Below, piece after piece: positions 55,863 to 64,000 of a DNA stretch of 64,000 nucleotides. The position numbers were made by a program, and so were the translations under genes. This DNA comes from Mycobacterium uberis (GTDB lineage: Bacteria; Actinomycetota; Actinomycetes; Mycobacteriales; Mycobacteriaceae). Under the pieces are notes generated by a model that saw only the letters and a list, made by a program, of their open reading frames with translations, ran no database searches and was not told where the DNA came from. Position 1 is the first letter of the stretch. Each line of letters opens with the position of its first letter. The stretch is from contig NZ_QAYL01000015.1 in NCBI RefSeq assembly GCF_003408705.1, forward strand, positions 1 through 64,000. Direction: 5' to 3'.

Positions 55863-56572
55863 GTCGCAAAGTTGTACTGTGGTTGTCGACTGTTGCGGTA
55901 TTCGCGCTGGTGGTCGCCTATCAGACGTTGGGATTATCGTCAGCCGGGCGTGCTGGCGAATTCGCTGTACACGCTGGCATGCCGAGGGTACACCCGGGCA
56001 CCGATGTGCTGGTGAATGTTGTTGTGCTGCCGCAGCGCCTACATCGCTATGACTACCACCGGTTGGCGTTCGGCGACCCGTGGGATGACAACAACGATGC
56101 CCCGCTCGGGAACAACGGGTGTGACACTCGCGAGGACATCCTCACCCGCGATCTCGTGGACAAGACGTTCGTGTCGATCAAGCGGTGTCCAAATGCGGTG
56201 GCCACCGGCACGCTGCATGATCCGTATACCAAAAAGACCGTCGCTTTCCAACGCGGCGCAAAGGTCGGCGAATCAGTGCAGATCGACCACATCGTCCCGC
56301 TCGCCTACGCCTGGGATATGGGGGCCTACGGCTGGCCCCAACGGCAGCGGCTGCGGTTTGCTAACGATCCTGCCAACTTACTAGCCGTCGACGGTCAGGC
56401 CAATCATGACAAGAGCGATTCGCCGCCGGCTCGGTGGATGCCGCCAAACGCCGCGTTCACGTGCCAATATACTATGCAGTTTATCGCTGTGCTGCGCGGT
56501 TACCAGCTACCGCTAGATGAGCCGTCGACGGGTGTACTGCGTCAGGCCGCAACGACCTGTCCGACCGGGTAG
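55859..56572 (+). CDS. Exported HNH-type (DUF1524) nuclease-like protein
   Basis: Protein of 237 residues; ATG overlaps the recG stop. An N-terminal signal anchor (KVVLWLSTVAVFALVVAYQT) is followed by an extracytoplasmic domain. The HNH/DUF1524 signature is complete: VQIDHIVPLAYAWDMGAYGW, then FANDPANLLAVDGQANHDKS and SPPARWMPPNAAF, with the His/Asn metal ligands. Cysteines (GCDTRED, KRCPN, TCQYT) may form disulfides. Probable secreted or surface nuclease; substrate unknown. Matches Rv2972c. Kept intact in this reduced genome. Confidence 0.85.
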   Translation: MSRKVVLWLSTVAVFALVVAYQTLGLSSAGRAGEFAVHAGMPRVHPGTDVLVNVVVLPQRLHRYDYHRLAFGDPWDDNNDAPLGNNGCDTREDILTRDLVDKTFVSIKRCPNAVATGTLHDPYTKKTVAFQRGAKVGESVQIDHIVPLAYAWDMGAYGWPQRQRLRFANDPANLLAVDGQANHDKSDSPPARWMPPNAAFTCQYTMQFIAVLRGYQLPLDEPSTGVLRQAATTCPTG

Positions 56573-56590
56573 TGGTCAGAGGGCGAGATA

Positions 56591-57439
56591 TCAGCTGTCA
56601 GCGTAGGTTTCTGGATCCGGGCGAAGCCGGGTGCCGTCATGTAGGCTATTCATTGCGTCCATGTGCTCGATGGCCAATTCGAAATCGAAGATGTCGAAGT
56701 TGCTGGCAATGTGTTCGACTTTGGTGGATCGGAAGATCACCGCATTACCTAGCTGCAAGTTCCACCGAAGTAGTACTTGTGCGGGTGTCTTGCCATATTC
56801 GGCGGCGATCGAAGTCAAGGTCGGGTTGCCCATCAACAGGCCGAGAACCAGTGGGGTGTAGGACTGGGTGACAACGTTGTGCTGAGCATTTGATTTGCGC
56901 ATCTCGTATTGGTTGAGCAGTGGGTGTAGCTCGATTTGGTTGACCGTCGGCGTGACCAAGGTGAGATCGATAACCGCTGACAAATGCTCATCGGTGAAGT
57001 TGCATACGCCGATTGAGTGTGCATGCCCTTCGCCGCGGGATTGGATCATGCCCCCCCAGGCGTCCACATACTGGCCCACTGGAGGGGCTGGCCAATGAAT
57101 CAGGTAGAGGTCGACGTAGTCCATGCTGAGTCGGTCCAAGCTGGCCTTGCAAGCATCTTGAGACTTGATGAAACCCTGATCGGGGGTAGCCAACTTGGTG
57201 GTGACGAACAACTCGCCGCGGGGAATCCCGGAGGTGGCAATCGCCCGGCCGACCGCGGCTTCATTGCCATAGGCCGCAGCGGTGTCGATGAGCCGGCAGC
57301 CGATTTCCAGTGCCGTCAAAACCGCGTGTTCGGTCTCGTTCTCCGACAGTTCTGCGACACCAAGACCGAGCACGGGCATCGTGTTTTCGTCGTTAAGAGC
57401 TATTGAGGGGATAGAGGGGCTGGGGGCACCCGGCATCAT
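56591..57439 (-). CDS. Aldo-keto reductase
   Basis: I start at ATG 57439, behind GGCAGGTGAA, giving 282 residues. The longer open frame runs into the remnant of a sister gene. AKR tetrad: Asp and Tyr in [20 protein letters not shown], Lys in [14 protein letters not shown], His in [25 protein letters not shown] loop near [20 protein letters not shown]. It reduces aldehydes and ketones; for the mycobacterial family 5 members methylglyoxal or similar toxic carbonyls are proposed. Matches Rv2971. It converges with the HNH-type gene. Confidence 0.92.
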   Translation of the reverse strand: MMPGAPSPSIPSIALNDENTMPVLGLGVAELSENETEHAVLTALEIGCRLIDTAAAYGNEAAVGRAIATSGIPRGELFVTTKLATPDQGFIKSQDACKASLDRLSMDYVDLYLIHWPAPPVGQYVDAWGGMIQSRGEGHAHSIGVCNFTDEHLSAVIDLTLVTPTVNQIELHPLLNQYEMRKSNAQHNVVTQSYTPLVLGLLMGNPTLTSIAAEYGKTPAQVLLRWNLQLGNAVIFRSTKVEHIASNFDIFDFELAIEHMDAMNSLHDGTRLRPDPETYADS

Positions 57440-58245
57440 TTCACCTGCCTGTGAAATCGAAGGTGTGTAGGTTGCGTCCAAGCCGGGCTCCGTCATCGAG
57501 CAGGGAGATCGACGCCATTTCCTCGGCTCTGAGTTCGGAATCGAACACGTTGCAGTTGCTCGCAATCCGTGAGGGTTTACCGACTTGGAAATCACGATAT
57601 TACCGAGCTTGATATGCCACCTCACCAGAAGTCTGTGCCGAGGTCCGGCTTCAGCCTTCGGTCACAATGGTGATTGTCGGGTGGGCCAACAACAACCTTT
57701 TGCCTAACGGTGACCATGCCTCAGTGGCGATCCCACGGCGGGCGTGCACCTCGCGCAGCTTCCGCTGTGGCAGCCGCAAATATAACTCGATCTGATTAAC
57801 CACGGGAACAGTGCCGGTGGCATCGGCCAGGACCGCGAGTTGCTCGGGCTAGGAGTTACTGACTCCGATAGATCGGATTCGGCTCTGATCACGCAGGCCG
57901 GCAAAGCCCTTGAAAGTATCGATGGACTTGTTGAGCGGCAGCTAATGTATCAGGTACAGGCCGGGGTGATCTAGTCCAAACCGCTCCATACCGACGTTGA
58001 ACGCCGTCAGCGTGCTGTCGTAGCGGTGATCGGTATTCTATAACGTTGGTAACCACGTGCAGTTTGGTCGCGGGGTACACCGGAGTCGGCAATCGCTTGT
58101 TCGATCCCTCACTACGCTGTGGTGGATTGCCGCAGTGTCGATATGCCGATAATTGGTGCGCAGCGCGGTGCCGACCACCTGCTCAGTGTCGGTCGGCACG
58201 CGATCCGAGACACGCCAAGCTCGACGGTGGGAATCGAATTAGCGT
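57440..58245 (-). pseudogene. Decayed tandem aldo-keto reductase copy
   Basis: A second AKR gene lies directly upstream and is broken. N-terminal pieces near 58230-58100 read VELGVSRIA and VVGTALRTNYRHIDTAA, retaining the catalytic Asp. The middle has VNQIELYLRLPQRKLREVHA and RGIATEAWSPLGKRLLLAHP (57800-57670). The end reads [15 protein letters not shown] near 57590, the same block as [14 protein letters not shown] in the intact copy. Stops and frameshifts lie between. Some other mycobacteria keep two adjacent AKR genes here. Confidence 0.85.
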
Positions 58246-58282
58246 CAGTTTAGCCTAACCAGGTTTTTCGAGGGAGCAGCCC

Positions 58283-59401
58283 ATGACCCAGAGTTTGCCA
58301 GGCGCAGCAGATCTTCATCATGGCGTTAGCCACGAACCAACGCGGTGGACCAGTCGCGTGCAGAGCAAAATCACCACCGTCGGCGCTAAGGTTTTTCCGT
58401 GGATTCCGAACGTCGCTAAGAAGGTGCTGTCAGTCGGTCGGTCGGTCATCATCGACGGGAATACGCTTGACCCCACGCTTCAGCTGATGTTGTCCAGCAT
58501 GCGTGCCATTGGTATCGACGGGCTGGTCGTCCATGACGATGTTGCTGCATCTCGCGCCCAGATGCGCGAGGCCTCGTTGTCGTTGCCGGGTCCGCAGATC
58601 CACGTCGAGGTAGACGACTTTTCATTGCCCGGGCTGGGTGGTGATATTCCGGCACGGCATTACCGCCCGGCCAGTGGCGCGGTTGCCCCGTTGCTGGTCT
58701 TTTACCACGGCGGTGGCTGGACACTCGGCGATTTGGACACCCACGACGCGCTGTGTCGGTTGACGTGCCGCAACGCTGACATCCACGTCTTGTCGATCGA
58801 CTACCGACTGGCACCTGAGCATCCGGCTCCGGCAGGGATCGAGGACGCCTATGCCGCCTTTGAGTGGGCGTACCAGAACGCCGAGCAGCTTGGCGCTAGT
58901 TCCGGGCGGGTCGCGGTGGGTGGGGATAGCGCCGGTGGTAACCTGGCGGCCGTTGTGTGCCAATTGGCCCGCGACACCGGCGGCCCTGCTCCGGTGCTGC
59001 AGTGGCTGCTCTACCCGCGAACCGACTTCACCGCACAAACCCGGTCAATGACGCTGTTCGCCTGTGGCTTTTTGTTGACCAAGCGGGATATGGACTTCTT
59101 TCAAGCGCAGTATCTGAGAGGTTGCGGTATCGAGCACACCGATCCGCGGCTGTCGCCGTTGCGGGCCGAATCGTTATCCGGGCTAGCGCCGGCGCTGATC
59201 GCGGTAGCGGGATTTGATCCACTGCGCGACGAAGGTGAGAGCTATGCAGCGGCGCTGCGTGCCGTCGGGACTGCGGTGGACCTGCGTTGCATGGGTTCGC
59301 TATTGCACGGCTTCGCTAATTTGTTTCCGCTCGGCGGTGGCTGTGCTGCCGCGACAAGCGAGCTGATTTCGGCGCTGCGTGCTCACCTGAGCCGGACGTA
59401 G
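58283..59401 (+). CDS. lipN: Esterase/lipase of the HSL family
   Basis: Protein of 372 residues. Alpha/beta hydrolase with the oxyanion motif LLVFYHGGGWTLGDLDTHDA and the nucleophile GRVAVGGDSAGGNLAAVVCQ (GDSAG). The acid and histidine are in VAGFDPLRDEGESYAA and GSLLHGFANLFPLGGG. It probably hydrolyses short- to medium-chain esters in the cytoplasm or at the envelope. Matches Rv2970c. A GGGAGCAGCCC precedes the ATG. Same direction as the redox genes that follow. Confidence 0.93.
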   Translation: MTQSLPGAADLHHGVSHEPTRWTSRVQSKITTVGAKVFPWIPNVAKKVLSVGRSVIIDGNTLDPTLQLMLSSMRAIGIDGLVVHDDVAASRAQMREASLSLPGPQIHVEVDDFSLPGLGGDIPARHYRPASGAVAPLLVFYHGGGWTLGDLDTHDALCRLTCRNADIHVLSIDYRLAPEHPAPAGIEDAYAAFEWAYQNAEQLGASSGRVAVGGDSAGGNLAAVVCQLARDTGGPAPVLQWLLYPRTDFTAQTRSMTLFACGFLLTKRDMDFFQAQYLRGCGIEHTDPRLSPLRAESLSGLAPALIAVAGFDPLRDEGESYAAALRAVGTAVDLRCMGSLLHGFANLFPLGGGCAAATSELISALRAHLSRT

Positions 59402-59490
59402 CCATCCAATTCATCGTCGCCGGTACTCTAGAGGTGCCGTCGCCCGATCGTGGATTGGGCTAAATTGAACACGTTAGGATCAGCAAACCT

Positions 59491-60270
59491 GTGGCCGATA
59501 CCCGCAAACGTCCCCAGCGACTCGACCTGAAGTCGGCCGACGGCAGTTCCGGCCGAGCTCTGATGGTCGCGGGCACTGCGATCGTCGTTATCTTCGCGGT
59601 TGTCGTCGTCTTCGCCGTCATGAAGTCGCAGCATGCCAGTAAGGAAGGTGTGGCTCCGCTGACTGGTTCGGGCGACACGGTGCGGGTGATTTCGAGCAAG
59701 TTAGTCACCCAGCCGGGTACTAACAACCCCAAGGTTGTGATGTCTTTCTACGAGGACTTCTTGTGTCCAGGTTGCGGTGATTTCGAGCGGAATTTCGGGT
59801 CCACGGTGTCCAAGCTCATCGACATCGGTGCGATTGCGGCTGATTACTCTGTGGTGTCCATCCTGGACCACCCGCGGAACCATAACTATCCGTCACGGGC
59901 AGGTGCGGCGTCCTTGTGCGTCGCCGATGAATCCATGGATGCATACCGTCGGTTCCGTACCGCGTTGTACAGTCGCAACTTCCAACCCAATGAACTTGCG
60001 AGCAGTTTCCCCGACAATGCGAAATTGATCGAAGTCGCGCGGGAAGCCGGCGTGGTCGGGAAGGTTCCGGACTGCATTAACAGTGGGAAGTACCTGGCCA
60101 AGGTTGTCGCAGAAGCAGCGTTCGCGAAGATCTCGGCAACCCCGACGATCAAGATCAACGGCGACGAATATGACCCATTGACGCCTGATGCGCTAGTGGC
60201 CAAGGTCAAAACGATCGTGGGCGCCGTTCCGGGCATCGACATGGCTGTCACTGCTACAACTACGTCGTAA
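59491..60270 (+). CDS. DsbA-like membrane-anchored thiol oxidase
   Basis: Protein of 259 residues from GTG 59491. A signal-anchor helix (GRALMVAGTAIVVIFAVVVV) precedes an extracytoplasmic thioredoxin domain with the CxxC active site in YEDFLCPGCGDFERNFG and the cis-Pro loop ISATPTIKINGDEY. It forms disulfides in exported proteins and is reoxidised by the VKOR protein encoded eight bases downstream. Matches Rv2969c. A typical actinobacterial oxidative-folding pair. Confidence 0.92.
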   Translation: MADTRKRPQRLDLKSADGSSGRALMVAGTAIVVIFAVVVVFAVMKSQHASKEGVAPLTGSGDTVRVISSKLVTQPGTNNPKVVMSFYEDFLCPGCGDFERNFGSTVSKLIDIGAIAADYSVVSILDHPRNHNYPSRAGAASLCVADESMDAYRRFRTALYSRNFQPNELASSFPDNAKLIEVAREAGVVGKVPDCINSGKYLAKVVAEAAFAKISATPTIKINGDEYDPLTPDALVAKVKTIVGAVPGIDMAVTATTTS

Positions 60271-60277
60271 TTACTCG

Positions 60278-60940
60278 GTGTCAGCACAGCCTGTTGAGCG
60301 TCCCGGCGACTCGACAACGACTCCGGCCAGCGAATTGCTGATACCAGTGCCCACCGCGTGGTGGGTGCTGGTATCGGGTGTGATTGGCTTAGTCGCTTCG
60401 ATGACATTGACGGTTGAGAAGATCAGAATTTTGCTTAACCCAGCCTACGTGCCGTCGTGCAACGTCAACCCGATCGTTGCGTGCGGTTCGGTAATGATCA
60501 CGCCACAGGCGTCGGTACTGGGGTTTCCCAACTCGTTGTTTGGCATCGTAGGCTTTACTTTGGTGACGGTCACCGGCGTGCTGTCTGTCGCGAAAATTTC
60601 ACTGCCACAATGGTATTGGATCGGACTGACGGTCGGGACGCTGATTAGCGTGGGGTTTGTGCATTGGCTGATCTTCCAGAGCCTATACCGCATCGGGGCG
60701 TTGTGTCCTTACTGTATCGTGGTCTGGACGGTCAGCGTTTCGCTGCTGGTAGTGGTCACCTCTATCGTTTTTCGTCCCCTGCTTGAGGGGCCAACTAGCT
60801 GGACCAAAATCATAGCCCGGGGGATTCACCAATGGCGATGGTCGATCGCCACTCTGTGGTTCATTACGGTGTTTCTGCTGATCGCGGTGCGGTTCTGGAA
60901 CTACTATTGGTCCACACTACTTATGAGTTATCGGCTTTAG
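60278..60940 (+). CDS. VKOR-family membrane thiol oxidoreductase
   Basis: Protein of 220 residues with five hydrophobic helices (VPTAWWVLVSGVIGLVASM and SLFGIVGFTLVTVTGVLSVA among them). Loop cysteines SCNVNPIVACGSVM and the CxxC IGALCPYCIVVW make up the VKOR electron-transfer relay to quinone. It reoxidises the preceding DsbA-like protein. GTG start. Matches Rv2968c. The next gene, pyc, begins nine bases downstream. Confidence 0.93.
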   Translation: MSAQPVERPGDSTTTPASELLIPVPTAWWVLVSGVIGLVASMTLTVEKIRILLNPAYVPSCNVNPIVACGSVMITPQASVLGFPNSLFGIVGFTLVTVTGVLSVAKISLPQWYWIGLTVGTLISVGFVHWLIFQSLYRIGALCPYCIVVWTVSVSLLVVVTSIVFRPLLEGPTSWTKIIARGIHQWRWSIATLWFITVFLLIAVRFWNYYWSTLLMSYRL

Positions 60941-60949
60941 GGGCCGCGC

Positions 60950-63900
60950 GTGTTTTCCAAAGTGTTGGTAGCCAATCGCGGGGAGATCGCGATCCGCGCT
61001 TTTCGTGCTGCTTACGAACTGGGTATCAGCACGGTGGCAGTGTATCCTTATGAGGATCGCAATTCGCAGCATCGACTGAAAGCTGACGAGTCTTATCAGA
61101 TCGGCGATATTGGCCATCCGGTCCGAGCGTACTTATCAGTCGACGAAATCGTTAACACGGCTCGCCGCGCTGGTGCCGACGCTGTCTATCCCGGCTACGG
61201 GTTTTTGTCGGAAAACCCAGAATTAGCTGCGGCCTGCGTCGCCGCGGGCATCACGTTCGTCGGCCCGAACGCCGAAGTGCTTAAGCTAACCGGAAACAAG
61301 TTCCGGGCGATCACTGCGGCCCGCGCAGCCGGCCTGCCTGTGCTCATGTCGTCGGCGCCGTCGGCCTCGGTTGATAAGCTGGTGTCTGCCCTGGAATCAG
61401 GCGAGACTGGTATCCGGTTCCCGTTGTTTGTCAAAGCGGTTGCCGGCGGCGGCGGTCGCGGTATGCGCCACGTCAGCGACGTCAGTGCGCTGCCCGAAGC
61501 AATCGGCGCTGCCAGCCGAGAAGCCGAGTCCGCGTTCGGGGACCCCACGGTTTATCTCGAACAGGCGATGCTGCAACCACGTCACATCGAGGTGCAGATC
61601 CTTGCCGACACCTTCGGCAATGTGATCCGCCTCTACGAGCGCGACTGCAGTGTGCAGCGTCGCCATCAAAAGCTCATCGAACTGGCGCCTGCGCCGGGCT
61701 TGCCTACAGAGCTGCGCGATCAAATGTGCGCTGACGCAGTCGCGTTTGCGAGGCATATCGGGTATAGCTGTGCCGGCACGGTGGAGTTTCTGTTGAACGA
61801 GAGCGGCCAGTATGTGTTCATCGAGATGAATCCGCGGATTCAGGTGGAGCACACCGTCACTGAGGAGATTACCGATGTTGACTTGGTCTCCAGTCAGCTG
61901 CGGATCGCCGCTGGAGTGTCGCTCGACGAGCTTGGTCTGAGCCAGCAGGGCATTCGGCCGCACGGTGCAGCGTTGCAGTGTCGGATCACCACTGAGGATC
62001 CGGCTAACGGCTTTCGGCCCGACACTGGTCGTATCAGCGCGTACCGTAGCCCCGGTGGGGCAGGTATCCGGTTGGACGGCAACACCAACCTCGGCGCCGA
62101 GATCAGCGCACACTTCGATTCCATGCTGGTCAAGCTGACCTGCCGGGGTCGTGACTTTCCGACGGCCGTGAGCAGGGCGCGCCGGGCGATCGCGGAGTTC
62201 CGGATTCGTGGGATATCGACGAATATTCCCTTTTTACGGGCGGTCCTGGATGACCCGGACTTTCAGGCTGGCCGCCTCATCACGTCGTTCATTGACGAGC
62301 GGCCGCAGTTGTTGACCGCGCGCGCCTTGGCCGATCGTGGTACCAAGATCCTCAGTTATCTGGCCGATGTCACCGTCAACCAACCGCACGGTTTGCGGCC
62401 GTCAACGGTGTATCCGGACGACAAGCTTCCCGACATTGATCTACACACCCGGCCCCCGGACGGATCCAAGCAGCGATTGGTTGAGCTGGGGCCCCAGCGT
62501 TTTGCGCGCTGGCTGCGGGAATCGGCAGCGGTCAGGGTTACCGATACGACGTTTCGCGACGCCCACCAATCGCTGCTGGCTACCCGAGTGCGTACCAGCG
62601 GGTTGGCTAGGATAGCACCATATCTAGCCCGGATTACGCCACAGTTATTGTCGGTGGAGTGTTGGGGTGGCGCTACGCACGTGTGGCGCTGCGTTTCCTC
62701 AAGGAAGATCCCTGGGATCGGTTGGCGACACTACGTGATGCGCTGCCTAACATCTGCTTGCAGATGCTGCTGCGGGGCCGCAACACGGTCGGCTACGCAC
62801 CGTATCCGGAAGTGGTTACTTCGGCGTTTGTGGCGGAGGCAACAGCCACCGGTGTTGACATCTTCCGAATTTTTGACGCGCTCAACAACGTTGAGTCGAT
62901 GCGCCCGGCGATCGATGCGGTACATGAAACTGGTTGTGCAGTAGCAGAAGTCGCTATGTGTTATACCGGTGATCTGTCTGACCCGGGGGAGTCACTCTAC
63001 ACCCTAGACTATTACTTGAGCCTAGCCGAACAGATAGTGGGTGCTGGCGCACACGTGCTGGCTGTCAAGGATATGGCAGGACTGTTGCGGCCACCGGCAG
63101 CGCGGCGGTTGGTTGGTGCGTTGCGTAGTCGTTTTGATCTGCCCGTGCACGTGCACACCCACGATACACCAGGTGGGCAGCTGGCCAGCTATATGGCTGC
63201 ATGGCAGGCTGGGGCTGACGCCGTCGACGGGGCTGCCGCACCGATGGCAGGAACCACCAGTCAGCCTGCGCTGAGTTCAATTGTAGCTGCTACAGCACAC
63301 ACCGAGTACGACACCGGTCTGTCGCTCTCTGCGGTATGTGCACTAGAGCCGTACTGGGAAGTGCTACGAAAATCCTACGCACCCTTCGAACTTGGGCTTC
63401 CTTATCCGACGGGGCGGGTCTATAACCATGAGATTCCGGGTGGCCAGTTATCCAATCTTCGTCAGCAAGCGATTGCACTGGGGCTGGGGGATCGATTCGA
63501 GGAGGTTGAGGAGGCCTATGCGGGGGCTGACCGTGTGTTGGGCAGGTTGGTCAAGGTCACGCCGACGTCGAAAGTGGTCGGCGATCTAGCGCTGGCGTTG
63601 GTCGGCGCTGGGATAAGTGCAGATGAATTTGCCTCGGATCCAGAGCGATTCGATATCCCGGATTCAGTGATGGGGTTCTTGCGGGGCGCGCTTGGTGATC
63701 CGCCCGGCGGGTGGCCCGAACCGTTGCGGACGATGACGCTGGCCGGCCGTGCTCCGACCAAGCCCATTCAGCAGTTAGCCAACGACGATGAGGCAGCCTT
63801 ATCATTGGCCGGTCCGAAGCGTCGAGCTACCTTAAACAGGTTGTTATTCCCAGTTCCAACAAAGGAATTCGAGGAACACAGAGAGACCTATGGCGATACT

Positions 63901-64000
63901 TCACAATTGTCGGTCAACCAGTTCTTCTACGGCCTTCGCCAGGATGAAGAACACAGGGTGGTACTAGAGCCCGGGGTTGAGCTGTTGATCGGGCTGGAGG
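60950..64000 (+). pseudogene. pyc: Pyruvate carboxylase with a single frameshift, cut by the right edge
   Basis: The biotin-carboxylase half is intact: MFSKVLVANRGEIAIRAFRA, the ATP loop KAVAGGGGRGMRHVSD, and EVQILADTFGNVIRLYERDC. The carboxyltransferase half begins as VTDTTFRDAHQSLLATRVRT. At about 62676, where VECWGGAT should continue into DVALRFL, one base is missing (ACGCACGTGTGGCG), and this frame runs out of alignment to a stop at 62944. The other frame continues the protein without a stop for the remaining 1.3 kb (QMLLRGRNTVGYTPYPE, KDMAGLLRPPA, HVHTHDTPGGQLASY, NQFFYGLRQ). The biotin-carrier domain would lie beyond the edge. Matches Rv2967c (pca). Confidence 0.88.

Noticed and set aside
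57017..57406. Plus-strand frame opposite the aldo-keto reductase
   Set aside because: Antisense to a reductase with complete catalytic tetrad.
62660..62700. Programmed frameshift in pyc
   Set aside because: No slippery heptamer, stimulatory stem or stop codon near the junction; a missing base is simpler.

Overview
The window looks like a chromosome segment from a leprosy bacillus (Mycobacterium leprae or its sister M. lepromatosis). Gene order follows the M. tuberculosis interval from Rv3035 down to Rv2967c, in reverse orientation, almost without a break. About a dozen of the genes expected there survive only as frameshifted, stop-riddled remnants, while their neighbours are intact and of normal length. 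That mix of strict synteny and heavy pseudogene load is typical of the leprosy lineage. I cannot decide the species from sequence alone. Synteny names (Rv numbers) come from memory of the M. tuberculosis map, not from a search.

Layout. 1-7.8 kb: a beta-propeller protein cut by the left edge, a hexapeptide acyltransferase, two decayed genes, then the alpha-glucan / methylglucose lipopolysaccharide (MGLP) group (GT4 glucosyltransferase, GH57 branching enzyme, methyltransferase). 8-9.9 kb: electron-transfer flavoprotein fixA-fixB. 10-11.6 kb: a dead OlsB/OlsA-like acyltransferase pair. 11.7-18.8 kb: cysteine desulfurase and mnmA (tRNA thiolation), a MetE-like protein, ligA and an ACT-domain protein. 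18.9-23.5 kb: gatC-gatA, a dead pfkA, gatB. 23.8-26.4 kb: lppZ, a DoxX-family gene, a dead cfp6. 26.4-34.2 kb: branched-chain amino acid genes ilvB-ilvN-ilvC, serA and leuB, preceded by a possible attenuator. 35.4-38.7 kb: an FAH-family gene, gltX, tRNA-Gln, tRNA-Glu and an F420/FMN-binding protein. 38.9-42.4 kb: a decayed IclR regulator facing leuC-leuD, then hupB. 42.4-46.4 kb: mutT1, ppk and fbiD on the minus strand. 47-51.8 kb: gpsA, ddl, a DUF3515 gene, thiL and ung. 51.8-56.6 kb: rpmB, a dead DAK-type kinase, recG and an exported HNH-type protein. 56.6-64 kb: an aldo-keto reductase plus a dead tandem copy, lipN, a DsbA-like/VKOR pair, and a pyruvate carboxylase gene broken by what looks like one missing base and cut by the right edge.

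Functionally the surviving genes are mostly core ones: amino acid synthesis (Ile/Val/Leu, Ser), charging and amidation of tRNA-Glu/Gln, DNA replication and repair (ligA, ung, recG, mutT1), polyphosphate, cofactors (thiamine, F420), cell wall (ddl) and phospholipid (gpsA) supply, and oxidative protein folding. The lost functions include glycolytic pfkA, anaplerotic pyruvate carboxylase, a transporter, several oxidoreductases and a leucine-pathway regulator.

I found no mobile element, phage, CRISPR array or defence system. The more interesting signals are small: the young lesion in pyc, a candidate leader-peptide attenuator before ilvB, an apparent loss of the ilvN start codon, a regulator with an internal in-frame deletion, and an (AT)10 microsatellite.
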